DNA of 21,185 nt from a virus. The position numbers and the translations under genes were made by a program. Below, in pieces: positions 12,894 through 19,787 of the stretch (positions are counted from its first letter, which is position 1; each line of letters starts with the position of its first letter). Below the pieces are notes generated by a model. It saw nothing but the letters and a program-made list of their open reading frames with translations. It was not told the origin of the DNA and did no database searches. The stretch lies in IMG/VR virus record IMGVR_UViG_3300036799_000044, positions 1 to 21,185 of that record; one strand, 5' to 3'.

Positions 12894-13369
12894 TGACGGT
12901 CAAGGTCGTCCGGTTCGGTCCGGGCACTCTCACCCTTGGGACCGCACCCGGGACGGACTACTCGTGCCAGGTGCAATCGCTCGGCGTCAACGTGGACAAG
13001 GACGAGGGCGACCCGATCACGGTCCTTTGTGGGGATGAGGTCCCGGGCTCCGTCGCGTACTCCTACTCGCTCGCGGGCACGTTGCTACAGGACCTCAACA
13101 CGGACGGCATCGTGGCTTTCTCGTGGGAGAACGCGGGCGTTGCGGTCCCGTTCACCTACGTTCCCGCGACCGCGGAGACCGCGCTCTCCGTGGCGGGCAC
13201 TGTGACCGTTGACCCCATGTCCATCGGCACGTCGGACGGCGAGTTTGGCGACGTCCTCACGTCGGACATTGAGTGGGCGTGCGTCGGCAAACCGGACGTC
13301 ACGTGGTCCACGGTGACGGGTGCGGTCGCGGCGGCGGCGGCGGCGAACGAGGAGTCCGTGCCCGCGTGA
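12893..13369 (+). CDS. Major tail (tube) protein, 158 aa
   Basis: ATG at 12893 with CGGAGG eight bases upstream. The protein is almost wholly beta-rich: FGPGTLTLGTAPGTDYSCQVQ, LGVNVDKDEGDPITVLCGDE, YSLAGTLLQDL and AVAGTV-like strands. This is the pattern of short siphovirus tail-tube proteins, and a strong own ribosome-binding site fits a high-output structural gene. The end (AVAAAAAANEESVPA) is Ala-rich. Hexamers stack to make the tube around the tape measure. The stop overlaps the next start by GTGA. Confidence 0.82.
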   Translation: MTVKVVRFGPGTLTLGTAPGTDYSCQVQSLGVNVDKDEGDPITVLCGDEVPGSVAYSYSLAGTLLQDLNTDGIVAFSWENAGVAVPFTYVPATAETALSVAGTVTVDPMSIGTSDGEFGDVLTSDIEWACVGKPDVTWSTVTGAVAAAAAANEESVPA

Positions 13370-13755
13370 ACGCCAAAGGTCCGGCCATCGTCGTGGAGGG
13401 CGACCGCGAACTCCGCGCCGCTCTCAACGGCGTTGAGGACGGGCTAAAGGACCTCTCCGCAACCAACTCCCGCGTTGCCAACGTGGTTGCGCCCGTCGCC
13501 CGTCGCTACGCGCCACGGCTCACCGGACGTCTTGGCGAGTCCGTGCGCGGCGAGGGAACGCGCGACGGCGCGCAGGTTGGGACCGACGTGACGTATGGAT
13601 GGCCCGTTCACTCCGGAGTCCCGGCGCGCGGTATCGCGGGCGTCCCGTTCGTGACGGAGGCGTGGGACAAGACGGAGCCGTTGTGGACGGGCATGTACGC
13701 GCACGACGTCCAAGGACTCATTGACAAGCAAGTGACCACCAAAGCCAAGACCTAG
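13366..13755 (+). CDS. HK97 gp10-like tail completion/neck protein, 129 aa
   Basis: GTG at 13366 in a GTGA overlap with the tail tube gene. The chain has an N-terminal VVEGDRELRAALNGVEDGLKDL helix, then VANVVAPVARRYAPRLTGRLGESVR and ARGIAGVPFVTEAWD, which I recognise as the HK97-gp10-like family. Members act at the head-tail interface or in tail completion. The gene usually precedes the tail tube gene; here it follows it. I consider the family call good and the exact structural role uncertain. Confidence 0.72.
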   Translation: MNAKGPAIVVEGDRELRAALNGVEDGLKDLSATNSRVANVVAPVARRYAPRLTGRLGESVRGEGTRDGAQVGTDVTYGWPVHSGVPARGIAGVPFVTEAWDKTEPLWTGMYAHDVQGLIDKQVTTKAKT

Positions 13756-13770
13756 AGAGGACGTGTCGTC

Positions 13771-14070
13771 GTGCCAGACGCGCCGCAACGGCTCCACACG
13801 AAAGTAACGATGGACGACGGGACGGTCCTTGAGGCGACCGTGGACCAACGTGACTACCGCCGTTATGACCTCACCCGCGCCGCCCACAAGTGGCCCCCTG
13901 CCACGGACGCGCCGTTCCTACTCCAAGGTTTCGTCTGCGCTTCCGCGCTCATCCGTCAGGGCGACGTCCCGGGTACGGACCCGGTCGCGGTCATGGACCA
14001 AATCGTGGAGGTAGTGGAGATAGGGACGTCCGACGTCACCCCTACCGACGCGGGACATGGTCCCGCCTAG
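13771..14070 (+). CDS. Tail assembly chaperone, N-terminal frame (gpG-like), 99 aa
   Basis: GTG at 13771 with GAGAGG ten bases upstream. A small protein (KVTMDDGTVLEATVDQRDYRRYD, then PFLLQGFVCASALIRQGDV, then an acidic end) in the slot between tail tube and tape measure, where the chaperone pair G/G-T is found in nearly all siphoviruses. The TAG stop is at 14068-14070. A second frame stays open across the end and encodes a chaperone-like C-terminal part (see 14073-14207). It keeps the tape measure soluble during tail assembly. Confidence 0.75.
   Translation: MPDAPQRLHTKVTMDDGTVLEATVDQRDYRRYDLTRAAHKWPPATDAPFLLQGFVCASALIRQGDVPGTDPVAVMDQIVEVVEIGTSDVTPTDAGHGPA
14050..14058 (+). other. Candidate -1 frameshift region of the tail assembly chaperone
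   Basis: In the first frame the codons are GCG GGA CAT. A tRNA-Gly on GGA could slip back one base onto GGG and move into the frame of 14073-14207. Another possible slip is CCT to CCC near 14037-14043. There is no classic X-XXY-YYZ heptamer, so this is a weak site call based mainly on gene order and the open second frame. Confidence 0.3.
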
Positions 14071-14072
14071 TT

Positions 14073-14207
14073 GTGGAGTTGGCGGTCGCCACGAACACGA
14101 GCCCGCGGGATTGGTGGGACGAGGACCCGCAAACGGTCTTGACCGCCGCCGCGGTCCTTGAGGCAAACGCGGAAGCGATGAGGAGAGGAGGGCGACGACA
14201 TGGCTAA
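14073..14207 (+). CDS. Tail assembly chaperone, C-terminal frame (gpT-like), 44 aa or frameshift extension
   Basis: This frame, -1 relative to 13771-14070, reads VELAVATNTSPRDWWDEDP, then QTVLTAAAVLEANAEAMRRGG. The P-R-x-W-W-x-E-D-P core is typical of the C-terminal chaperone part that recruits the tape measure. GTG at 14073 follows the first stop by two bases, so re-initiation is possible. More likely it is made by a programmed -1 frameshift, giving a chain of roughly 140 residues. No ribosome-binding site is visible before 14073. It overlaps the tape measure start by 8 bases. Confidence 0.65.
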   Translation: MELAVATNTSPRDWWDEDPQTVLTAAAVLEANAEAMRRGGRRHG

Positions 14208-15726
14208 CGCGTTGCTCTCGATCAAACTCGTTGCCGACGCGAGCCAAGCCGTTTCCGAACTCAACAAAGCCGACGCCGGGACGTCCAAGTGGTCCAAGGG
14301 GATCGGTCGGGCGTCCGCGGTCGCAACGGTCGGGCTCGCCGCCGTGGGCGCGGTCATGCTCTCCGGAGTCAAATCCGCCGCGGAGGACGCGCAGGGGCAA
14401 GCGTTGCTCGCCAAGAGCATGGAAAACGCCGCGGGCGCGTCCAGGAAACAGGTTGCGGCAACAGAGGATTGGATCACCAAGACTTCCCAAGCGACGGGCG
14501 TTGCCGACGACGACCTTCGTCCCGCGCTCGGATCGCTCGTGCGCGCGACGGGCGACGTGGAGAAATCTCAAAAGGCAATGTCGCTCGCGTTGGATATCTC
14601 CGCCGCGACGGGCAAGGACGTTGGTGCCGTCTCGGACGCGCTCGCCAAGGGATACGGCGGGCAGACGACGGCGCTAGGTCGGCTCGTTCCCGGTCTCTCC
14701 AAGGCCATCCTTGCGTCCGGCGACATGAATGCGATTACCGCCGAACTCGCACGCACGACGGGCGGGTCCGCCGCCGCGTCCGCGGAGACCGCGGCGGGTC
14801 AGTACAAAATCCTGACGAACAATCTCAACGAGACGAAAGAGGGCATCGGCGCGGCGTTGCTCCCGGTCGTGACGCAACTCGCAACCAAGATGGCGGGACT
14901 AGCAAAGATCGCGCAGGACAACAGTGGGACGTTGACGATCCTCCTAGGAGTGTTCGCCGCGCTCGCCGCAATCGTCGTCACGGTCAACGCCGTGACCAAG
15001 GCATGGACCGCGATACAGACCATCGCCAAGGTTGCGACCACGGCGTGGAGCGTCGCTAACAGGGTCCTGACCGTGACGATGCTCGGCATCCCGATTTTTC
15101 TCATCATCGCGGCGGTCGCCGCCCTCGTCGCCATCATCATCGTTGCGTACAAAAACTCAGACACGTTCCGTCGCATCGTGGACGCCGCGTTCCGCGCGGT
15201 CCAAGCGGCGGCGGCGTTCGCATGGAACTGGATCAAGGCCAATTGGCCGCTACTCCTCGCCATCATCACGGGACCCATCGGCATTGCGGTCCTCGTCATC
15301 GCCCGGCATTGGGACGCGATCAAGAGCGGCGCGTCCGCGGTCATCGGATGGTTCCGGTCCTCATGGGACGCACTCCAAGCCATCATCGTTGCGCCGTTCA
15401 CCGCGGCATGGTCCGCCATATCCGGAGTCATCGCCAAAATCCGGGACGCGGTCGCCAACGTCACGGATCTCATCCACAAAATCCCGGTCCCCAAAATCCC
15501 GCATATCCCGGGACTCAACGCGACGGGCGGGACCGCGACCACGGGCGCAACGGCAACATTCCGCGGCGTCGCACGGGCTCCCGCCGCCGCTCGCGGCACG
15601 ACGGGCGGCGGCGGGGCAACCGTCAACGTGTATGGGGCGTTGGACCCGGAGGCGGTCGCGCGCCAGATTGGCCGCATACTCGGCGCGCACGACGTCCGGG
15701 TGGGACGCGCCGTGGTGACGCCGTGA
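14200..15726 (+). CDS. Tail tape measure protein (short), 508 aa
   Basis: ATG at 14200 with GGAGAGGAGG ideally placed upstream. The N-terminal half is a helical, Ala/Lys/Ser-rich repeat-like chain (LLSIKLVADASQAVSELNKAD and onward) and includes TGKDVGAVSDALAKGYGGQTTALGRL, a segment typical of tape measures. Hydrophobic stretches at 244-267, 294-317 and 349-369 are the usual membrane-active part. Trp-rich helices (WNWIKANWP, WDAIKSG, WFRSSWDAL) follow. The Gly/Thr/Ala-rich C-terminus ends in an AVVTP strand. At about 0.15 nm per residue it predicts a tail near 75 nm, short for a siphovirus. It overlaps the next gene by GTGA. Confidence 0.92.
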   Translation: MANALLSIKLVADASQAVSELNKADAGTSKWSKGIGRASAVATVGLAAVGAVMLSGVKSAAEDAQGQALLAKSMENAAGASRKQVAATEDWITKTSQATGVADDDLRPALGSLVRATGDVEKSQKAMSLALDISAATGKDVGAVSDALAKGYGGQTTALGRLVPGLSKAILASGDMNAITAELARTTGGSAAASAETAAGQYKILTNNLNETKEGIGAALLPVVTQLATKMAGLAKIAQDNSGTLTILLGVFAALAAIVVTVNAVTKAWTAIQTIAKVATTAWSVANRVLTVTMLGIPIFLIIAAVAALVAIIIVAYKNSDTFRRIVDAAFRAVQAAAAFAWNWIKANWPLLLAIITGPIGIAVLVIARHWDAIKSGASAVIGWFRSSWDALQAIIVAPFTAAWSAISGVIAKIRDAVANVTDLIHKIPVPKIPHIPGLNATGGTATTGATATFRGVARAPAAARGTTGGGGATVNVYGALDPEAVARQIGRILGAHDVRVGRAVVTP

Positions 15727-17000
15727 CCGTGGGAACGCACCGTGTCCGTTGGTGGCCCGTCACCGGAGCCGCGCCCGGGACGGACCTCTCGTGCGACGTG
15801 CAAGAGGCAACGGTCCATCACGGGCGGGACGACCCGACGTCGCAACCGGAGGCGTCCACGGCAACTCTCACATTCCCGGGCGACGTCCCGCCGACGATGG
15901 ATATTGGTGCGTCCCTCGTTGTGGAGACCCAACACGGCGGGACGTGGTTTCCGCGTTTCGTCGGCACGGTGACGGACGTCGGGCTTACATGGGACGTCGG
16001 ACGCGGGACGTACGGCGCGGAGCCGGACGTGGTGCCGCGTGGGCAAGTCATGGGAGCCGGAGCGCTCGCGGGGACGGGGCGGCGGTACATCGGTGACGTC
16101 CCGTGGCCGCAGGAGAGCGACGGCGCGCGGGCGGGTCGTATCCTTGCCGCCGCCGCCGCCACGGTCGGGCAAGTGGACCCGGGCACGGTGCAACTCCTCC
16201 CCCGCGACGTGGACCGCAAAGCCGCCCTAGAACTCCTAGGGGATACCGCGAACGATGGCGGCGGCGTCGTGTGGGAGTCCGCGGACGGGCTCCTCAACTA
16301 CGCAGACGCGGACCATCGCCGGAACACTCCGCCCGCGGCCACGTTGGACGCGTGCGACGTCCTCATGGCTCCGCATTGGTCCAAGACCGCCGCGGGTCTC
16401 GTCAATGACGTTGCCGTTGCGTACGGCATCCCCCCGGACGGCGGAGACCAACCCGTCGTGACCACCACCAATGCGGCGTCCATCGCCGCGTACGGGCGTT
16501 ACGCGTACTCCGTCACAACGGAACTCGCCGCGTTGGCGGACGCGCAAGCCCGCGCCCAAACATTGACGGTGCGCGGCGGGTACCCGGCATGGAACGTCAC
16601 GGACCTCCCGTTGGACCTCTCCGTCCTAGACGACGCACTCACGGACCTAGTGCTCGGGCTTGAGGTCCACGACCTCCTCCAACTCGTCGGACAACCCGCG
16701 GGGACGCCGTCCCCGGGCGCGGTCAACTCCCTATGGATTGAGGGTTGGACGGAACGGCTCACCTACGGCGGGCACGAACTCACCTTTTCCGTGTCGGCGT
16801 ACTGCCGCACCGTGCCGCCGCCCCGATGGAATGACGTTTCGCCGTCGCAGACATGGGACTCCACGTTGCCCTCCGCGACATGGGACTCCGCCTCGTGTCT
16901 TGGTCCGCAACCGTCCCTAGGGCGTTGGGACGATACGGCGGCGTCCCTCCGATGGGACGAGGTCCCCGCCGCCACAACGTGGGATACATGGAAGGGATGA
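15723..17000 (+). CDS. Minor tail protein with C-terminal W-D nonapeptide repeats, 425 aa
   Basis: GTG at 15723 in a GTGA overlap. The first two thirds are beta-rich (TATLTFPGDVP, LVVETQHGGTWFPRFVGTVTDV, then ARAGRILAAAAATVGQVDPG), in the manner of actinophage tail-tip proteins that follow the tape measure. Residues 368-425 hold a repeat of about nine residues starting [R/T]-W-[D/N], with Trp at 369, 378, 387, 402, 411 and 420. It probably builds the tail tip or hub. The repeat may be a beta stack for surface contact or trimerisation. No lysozyme or peptidase motif is seen. Confidence 0.78.
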   Translation: MTVGTHRVRWWPVTGAAPGTDLSCDVQEATVHHGRDDPTSQPEASTATLTFPGDVPPTMDIGASLVVETQHGGTWFPRFVGTVTDVGLTWDVGRGTYGAEPDVVPRGQVMGAGALAGTGRRYIGDVPWPQESDGARAGRILAAAAATVGQVDPGTVQLLPRDVDRKAALELLGDTANDGGGVVWESADGLLNYADADHRRNTPPAATLDACDVLMAPHWSKTAAGLVNDVAVAYGIPPDGGDQPVVTTTNAASIAAYGRYAYSVTTELAALADAQARAQTLTVRGGYPAWNVTDLPLDLSVLDDALTDLVLGLEVHDLLQLVGQPAGTPSPGAVNSLWIEGWTERLTYGGHELTFSVSAYCRTVPPPRWNDVSPSQTWDSTLPSATWDSASCLGPQPSLGRWDDTAASLRWDEVPAATTWDTWKG

Positions 17001-17004
17001 CGAC

Positions 17005-17574
17005 ATGGGATCGACTACGCCCGCGCTAGCCTTGCCCTACCCAACCGGGACCGACCGGGTGATGGACGGGGACAACGCAATCCAAGCGTTGGCCGAAAAA
17101 ATCGAATCCGTGTTGCCTCGCGGCGTCATGGGCGAGTGGACCGCACTACCGGCCGCGTTTGTCGCCACGCAATCCGCCATTGATTGTTTCGGTTCGCATG
17201 TTCGCACCCTGGCAAACGGACGGACATACAAAGTCACGGTGTCCGTTGCGGTCGTCCGCGCCGTTGCGGGCGACGTGTCTGCGGTCGTCCTCAACGTGGA
17301 CGGCGCGGTCTGGCATCAGGGTTACGCGTGGCACGGGGCAGGGAACACGGGGCAGACCGTCACGTTCGTGTCTTTCGTCAACGGTGCGGGCACGGCGCGC
17401 ACTCTGTCCGTGAACGCGCTACGCGCCAGCGGAACCGGGAATATCAACCTCGCCAACGTGGGGACCCTGGGATCTAACACGCTCATGATTGAGGACATAG
17501 GACTAGTGCCGCCCGCGTCTCTCGACGTCGAGACGCAACCCGCACCGTCCGAACCGGAAGGACAACCGAAATGA
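17005..17574 (+). CDS. Minor tail / tail-fibre-like protein, 189 aa
   Basis: ATG at 17005 with GGAAGGGATGA upstream. The N-terminus ALALPYPTGTDRVMDGDNAIQALAEKIE is a common start of phage tail fibre or receptor-binding proteins. It is followed by a beta-rich domain (TYKVTVSVAVV, VSAVVLNVDGAVWHQGYAW, TVTFVSFVNGAGTARTLSV) like a jelly-roll, and a disordered Pro/Glu end. It is the last sizeable tail gene, so it is the best candidate for host contact. No carbohydrate-binding motif is recognised. It overlaps the next gene by ATGA. Confidence 0.72.
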   Translation: MGSTTPALALPYPTGTDRVMDGDNAIQALAEKIESVLPRGVMGEWTALPAAFVATQSAIDCFGSHVRTLANGRTYKVTVSVAVVRAVAGDVSAVVLNVDGAVWHQGYAWHGAGNTGQTVTFVSFVNGAGTARTLSVNALRASGTGNINLANVGTLGSNTLMIEDIGLVPPASLDVETQPAPSEPEGQPK

Positions 17575-17738
17575 CCGAGACCCCGACCGCACCCGCACCC
17601 GACGACGAGCCCGTGGAGCCCGCGCCAGAGACGCCTACGCCGACGCAGGAGCCCGCGCCCGACGTCCCGCCCCGTGAGGACCCGGAGCCCGCTCCCGTCC
17701 CGGAGGAGCCCGCTGACGGGCCCGACGCGCAGACATGA
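17571..17738 (+). CDS. Pro/Glu/Ala-rich disordered protein, 55 aa
   Basis: ATG at 17571 in an ATGA overlap; TGA at 17736-17738 overlaps the next ATG. The chain is almost only Pro, Glu, Ala, Asp and Thr (repeats like EPAP, PDVPP, DPEPAP) and must be disordered. It could be a linker-like surface or tail-associated peptide, or a spacer whose translation couples the flanking genes. The tail gene before it ends with a similar sequence (ETQPAPSEPEGQPK), so it may have arisen as an extension of that protein. Confidence 0.6.
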   Translation: MTETPTAPAPDDEPVEPAPETPTPTQEPAPDVPPREDPEPAPVPEEPADGPDAQT

Positions 17739-17896
17739 CGGACCGCGGCGAGCATTGGCCGCGGGTGGACCCGCGGGACCCGGGCGTCCCCCCGGAACGG
17801 CAGGACCGCAGGGTCTACCCGGTCCCGCCGTTGACGCTCGTCGTCGCCATCTTCCGGGACCTCACGGACCCGCGGGACCGCGTCTATAACCGATAG
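17735..17896 (+). CDS. Small protein before endolysin, 53 aa
   Basis: ATG at 17735 in an ATGA overlap; TAG at 17894-17896. The sequence begins MTDRGEHWPRVDPRDPGVPPE and later has VYPVPPLTLVVAIFRDLTDP, a short hydrophobic stretch too weak for a sure membrane helix. I do not recognise the family. Its place between tail and lysis genes would suit a small virion or lysis accessory protein. The call rests on overlap and position. Confidence 0.6.
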   Translation: MTDRGEHWPRVDPRDPGVPPERQDRRVYPVPPLTLVVAIFRDLTDPRDRVYNR

Positions 17897-17904
17897 GGGG
17901 AGCC

Positions 17905-18822
17905 GTGCCCTACGTGTGGCAGAAATGGCTAGCAGACGCCCTCCGCGCGGAGGGATGCGACGTCCGGGAGTACGAGGGTTGGAAGTCCCGTGGGCGTCCC
18001 TCGTCAACGGGCGCGTTCGACCCGTACGGCGTCCTCTTGCATCACACGGGGACCAAGACGTCCGCCTCCAACCCGTGCCCGACGTTGTCCACGTGCGTCA
18101 ACGGGCGATCCGACCTACCGGGACCGCTCTGTCAGGTGGTCATCGGGTATGACGGCGTGTGCCACGTCATCGCCGCGGGACGCGCCAACCACGGCGGCGA
18201 GTGCAACGGGAACGGTCCGACGTCGTCCGGGGACGCTAACGCGCAACTCATCGGGTTTGAGATGGACTACTCCGGGAGCCAACCCGTCTCGGACGCGCAG
18301 GGGGACGCCGCGGTCCGTGCCGCCGCCGCCGTGCTCCGACACTTTGACCAGGACGCGACCTACTGCCGTGGGCACAAAGAGACGTCCACGACGGGCAAGT
18401 GGGACCCGGGTCGCAACGGGTCGTCCGACCCGGCGTACCGGATGGACGAGGTCCGCGGGTACATCGCGGACCGCCTAGCAGGGGAAGAGGACGACATGCC
18501 TAGCGATGAGCACTTGATTGACCTCGTACGCCGCGGAGTCCAAGCCGAACTCGGGGACGAAAACACGGGAGCCCTCTCGGACCGGGTCGCGGACAAGGTA
18601 TGGGCGGAGGTCCTCGCGTACCACGGCGGCAAGCCGGACGAGGTCGCGCAGAAAGCCGGGACCGGGTGGCTCGTCTACACGGAGCGGCGGGTGGAGGCGA
18701 TCCAAGCCGAACTCGCCAACCTGTCCGCGGACGTTGCGGCCATCGCTACCTCGCTCGGCGTGGCGCTTCCCGTGGCGGTTACCGCCGCGCCCGTCGTGGA
18801 GCCGATGCCGGACCTTGAGTGA
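17905..18822 (+). CDS. Endolysin, N-acetylmuramoyl-L-alanine amidase, 305 aa
   Basis: GTG at 17905, preceded by AGGGGGAG at short spacing. Residues 1-190 form an amidase_2/PGRP-type zinc amidase: LLHHTGT (H46/H47), RANHGG (H96) and YCRGHKE...KWDPG (H157, D167). It cuts the bond between muramic acid and the peptide stem, releasing progeny. Residues 198-305 make a separate helical C-terminal part with coiled-coil-like stretches (RVEAIQAELANLSADVAAIA), a likely wall-binding or oligomerisation domain. It has no signal peptide, so it needs a holin; the next gene is a candidate. An internal ATG at 18496 has its own ribosome-binding site and may yield the C-terminal part alone. Confidence 0.9.
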   Translation: MPYVWQKWLADALRAEGCDVREYEGWKSRGRPSSTGAFDPYGVLLHHTGTKTSASNPCPTLSTCVNGRSDLPGPLCQVVIGYDGVCHVIAAGRANHGGECNGNGPTSSGDANAQLIGFEMDYSGSQPVSDAQGDAAVRAAAAVLRHFDQDATYCRGHKETSTTGKWDPGRNGSSDPAYRMDEVRGYIADRLAGEEDDMPSDEHLIDLVRRGVQAELGDENTGALSDRVADKVWAEVLAYHGGKPDEVAQKAGTGWLVYTERRVEAIQAELANLSADVAAIATSLGVALPVAVTAAPVVEPMPDLE

Positions 18823-18956
18823 GCCTCGCCCTCGCCGCGCCTCTAGCGTTCGTCCTAGGCGTCCTCGTGGGGCTCGGGGCGTCGTCCCGGTGGAGGCTCG
18901 TCCGTCGCGCGGCGTACGACCGATGGATGGCCCGCGGCGGCGATGGCGGAGAGTGA
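18819..18956 (+). CDS. Holin-like small membrane protein, 45 aa
   Basis: GTG at 18819 in a GTGA overlap with the endolysin stop; TGA at 18954-18956. One transmembrane helix (ALAAPLAFVLGVLVGLG, residues 4-20) is followed by a basic, then mildly acidic, tail (SRWRLVRRAAYDRWMARGGDGGE). Size, charge pattern and position directly after the endolysin fit a single-span holin or a holin accessory protein. No second membrane gene is nearby. It is the last gene before the hairpins at 18975-19074. Confidence 0.65.
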   Translation: MSLALAAPLAFVLGVLVGLGASSRWRLVRRAAYDRWMARGGDGGE

Positions 18957-18974
18957 AGCATCACGCTTGACTAG

Positions 18975-19024
18975 GTCCCGCGCCCCGGGTGACGCCCATT
19001 GCGGATGGGACCGGGACGCGGGAC
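18975..19024. terminator. Strong hairpin downstream of the lysis genes
   Basis: A 14-bp stem with one mismatch pairs 18975-18988 with 19011-19024. The loop itself has CCCAT (18995-18999) against ATGGG (19005-19009). It starts 18 bases past the holin-like stop and should end the late transcript. It has no U tract. Confidence 0.75.
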
Positions 19025-19035
19025 GAGAGTGACGC

Positions 19036-19074
19036 CCCCCGGGCCTACTCACGGGGGTTCGCAGGACCCGGGGG
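19036..19074. terminator. Second hairpin, toward the converging repressor gene
   Basis: An 8-bp G/C-only stem pairs CCCCCGGG (19036-19043) with CCCGGGGG (19067-19074) across 23 bases. It stands between the plus-strand late genes and the minus-strand HTH gene that stops at 19124, so it may terminate that leftward transcript or back up the first hairpin. Confidence 0.55.
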
Positions 19075-19123
19075 ACGCCGGGCCAAGACGCTACCCGACT
19101 CGTTGCGTGGGCGCACTAACCAT

Positions 19124-19435
19124 CTAGCGGGCTTTGGGGACGATCCGCCGCGGGACGAGGACCTCGTCGTCCGCGATGGGTCCGCACCATGCCGCCCGGG
19201 TGCAATCAAGGGAAACGATCCGGGCGAAGCCCGATGGCCCGAACTTGCAGCGGAGCCGCGCCAGCAACTCCGCCCCGGGACGTCCCTCATCGTTGAGAGC
19301 CCGGGAGAGCGTGGACGGCGGGACGCCCAACGCGCGGGCTATCGCGGTCACGGTCGGCGCTAGGCGTGCCGCCTCCGCCTCCCTCATGAGGGCGTCCCGG
19401 TCAATCCGGAAGCCCGGTGGGCGTCGTGCGGCCAC
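19124..19435 (-). CDS. Immunity-repressor-like HTH protein, 103 aa
   Basis: GTG at 19435, with GGAGG seven bases upstream on the minus strand (19443-19447). Residues 27-46 (PTVTAIARALGVPPSTLSRA) are a helix-turn-helix. The region from PGFRIDRDALM to ARIVSL (7-76) aligns without gaps to the HTH protein of 1409-1681 (39 of 70 identical, counted by hand). A unique C-terminal tail of about 27 residues holds two Cys (DCTRAAWCG). It lies beside attP and is transcribed away from int, as lysogeny repressors often are. I infer it is the prophage repressor and 1409 its Cro-like counterpart; the roles could be swapped. Confidence 0.78.
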   Translation of the reverse strand: MAARRPPGFRIDRDALMREAEAARLAPTVTAIARALGVPPSTLSRALNDEGRPGAELLARLRCKFGPSGFARIVSLDCTRAAWCGPIADDEVLVPRRIVPKAR

Positions 19436-19787
19436 GCTCTAACCTCCATGCTCCCCGAAACAAGGCACCCCGGTTAGGTCCCAAACGATCTAGTTAGGCA
19501 AAGGTAACGCGTCCCTCCGCTAAGTCACCGGACGGTTCGTTCCTAGACTCCCGCCCTCGTCCCCGGGCGGCAAGAGGTCAAACGTTCTGACCAGGGGTTT
19601 TGCGCTGGTAGCATCTCTGTTACCCGCAAGGACCTCCGGAGGCGGTGGCGCAGGTTCGAATCCTGCCGGGGGCACTACCAGGGATAACGCACTTTTAGAG
19701 GGCGCAATCCCAGGCTAGGCACCCGCCCTCAGTACGCAAACGGTGGTCTAAGCGGTCCTTGACCTCTCATGGATTGCTAGGAGCATC
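19436..19787. other. attP region between repressor and integrase units (352 bases without a gene)
   Basis: This stretch looks less GC-rich than the rest and holds no convincing gene. It carries the tRNA-like core at 19650-19674. GGTTAG/GTTAGG motifs occur at 19439-19444 (inverted), 19473-19478 and 19493-19498, the last two exactly 20 bases apart. It also has a 10-bp palindrome CCTCCGGAGG (19633-19642) and inverted CTGGTAG (19613-19619) against CTACCAG (19676-19682). Arm-type integrase sites, repressor sites and both promoters must lie here, but I cannot assign them with confidence. Confidence 0.7.
19650..19674 (+). other. attP core: 3' end of a tRNA gene
   Basis: GCAGG (19650-19654), TTCGAAT (19655-19661) and CCTGC (19662-19666) form a perfect T arm. 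CGGGGGC (19667-19673) then gives the 3' side of an acceptor stem and A19674 the discriminator. No 5' partner GCCCCCG and no complete cloverleaf lie upstream, so this is a half tRNA as in many attP sites that restore a host tRNA gene on integration. The isotype is not resolved. The true core may extend further left. Confidence 0.8.

Noticed and set aside
14799-16193. Minus-strand open frame of 464 codons opposite tape measure and tail genes
   Set aside because: It has low-complexity Arg/Met/Ala composition, no ribosome-binding site, and covers two sure plus-strand genes.
19560-19680. A complete tRNA gene
   Set aside because: Only the T arm and 3' acceptor side are present; there is no 5' acceptor partner and no anticodon arm, so it is an attP half site.
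19755-19787. TTGACC (19758-19763) and TAGGAG as an int promoter
   Set aside because: The spacing is only about 13 bases and the second box is the ribosome-binding site of the 63-aa gene.
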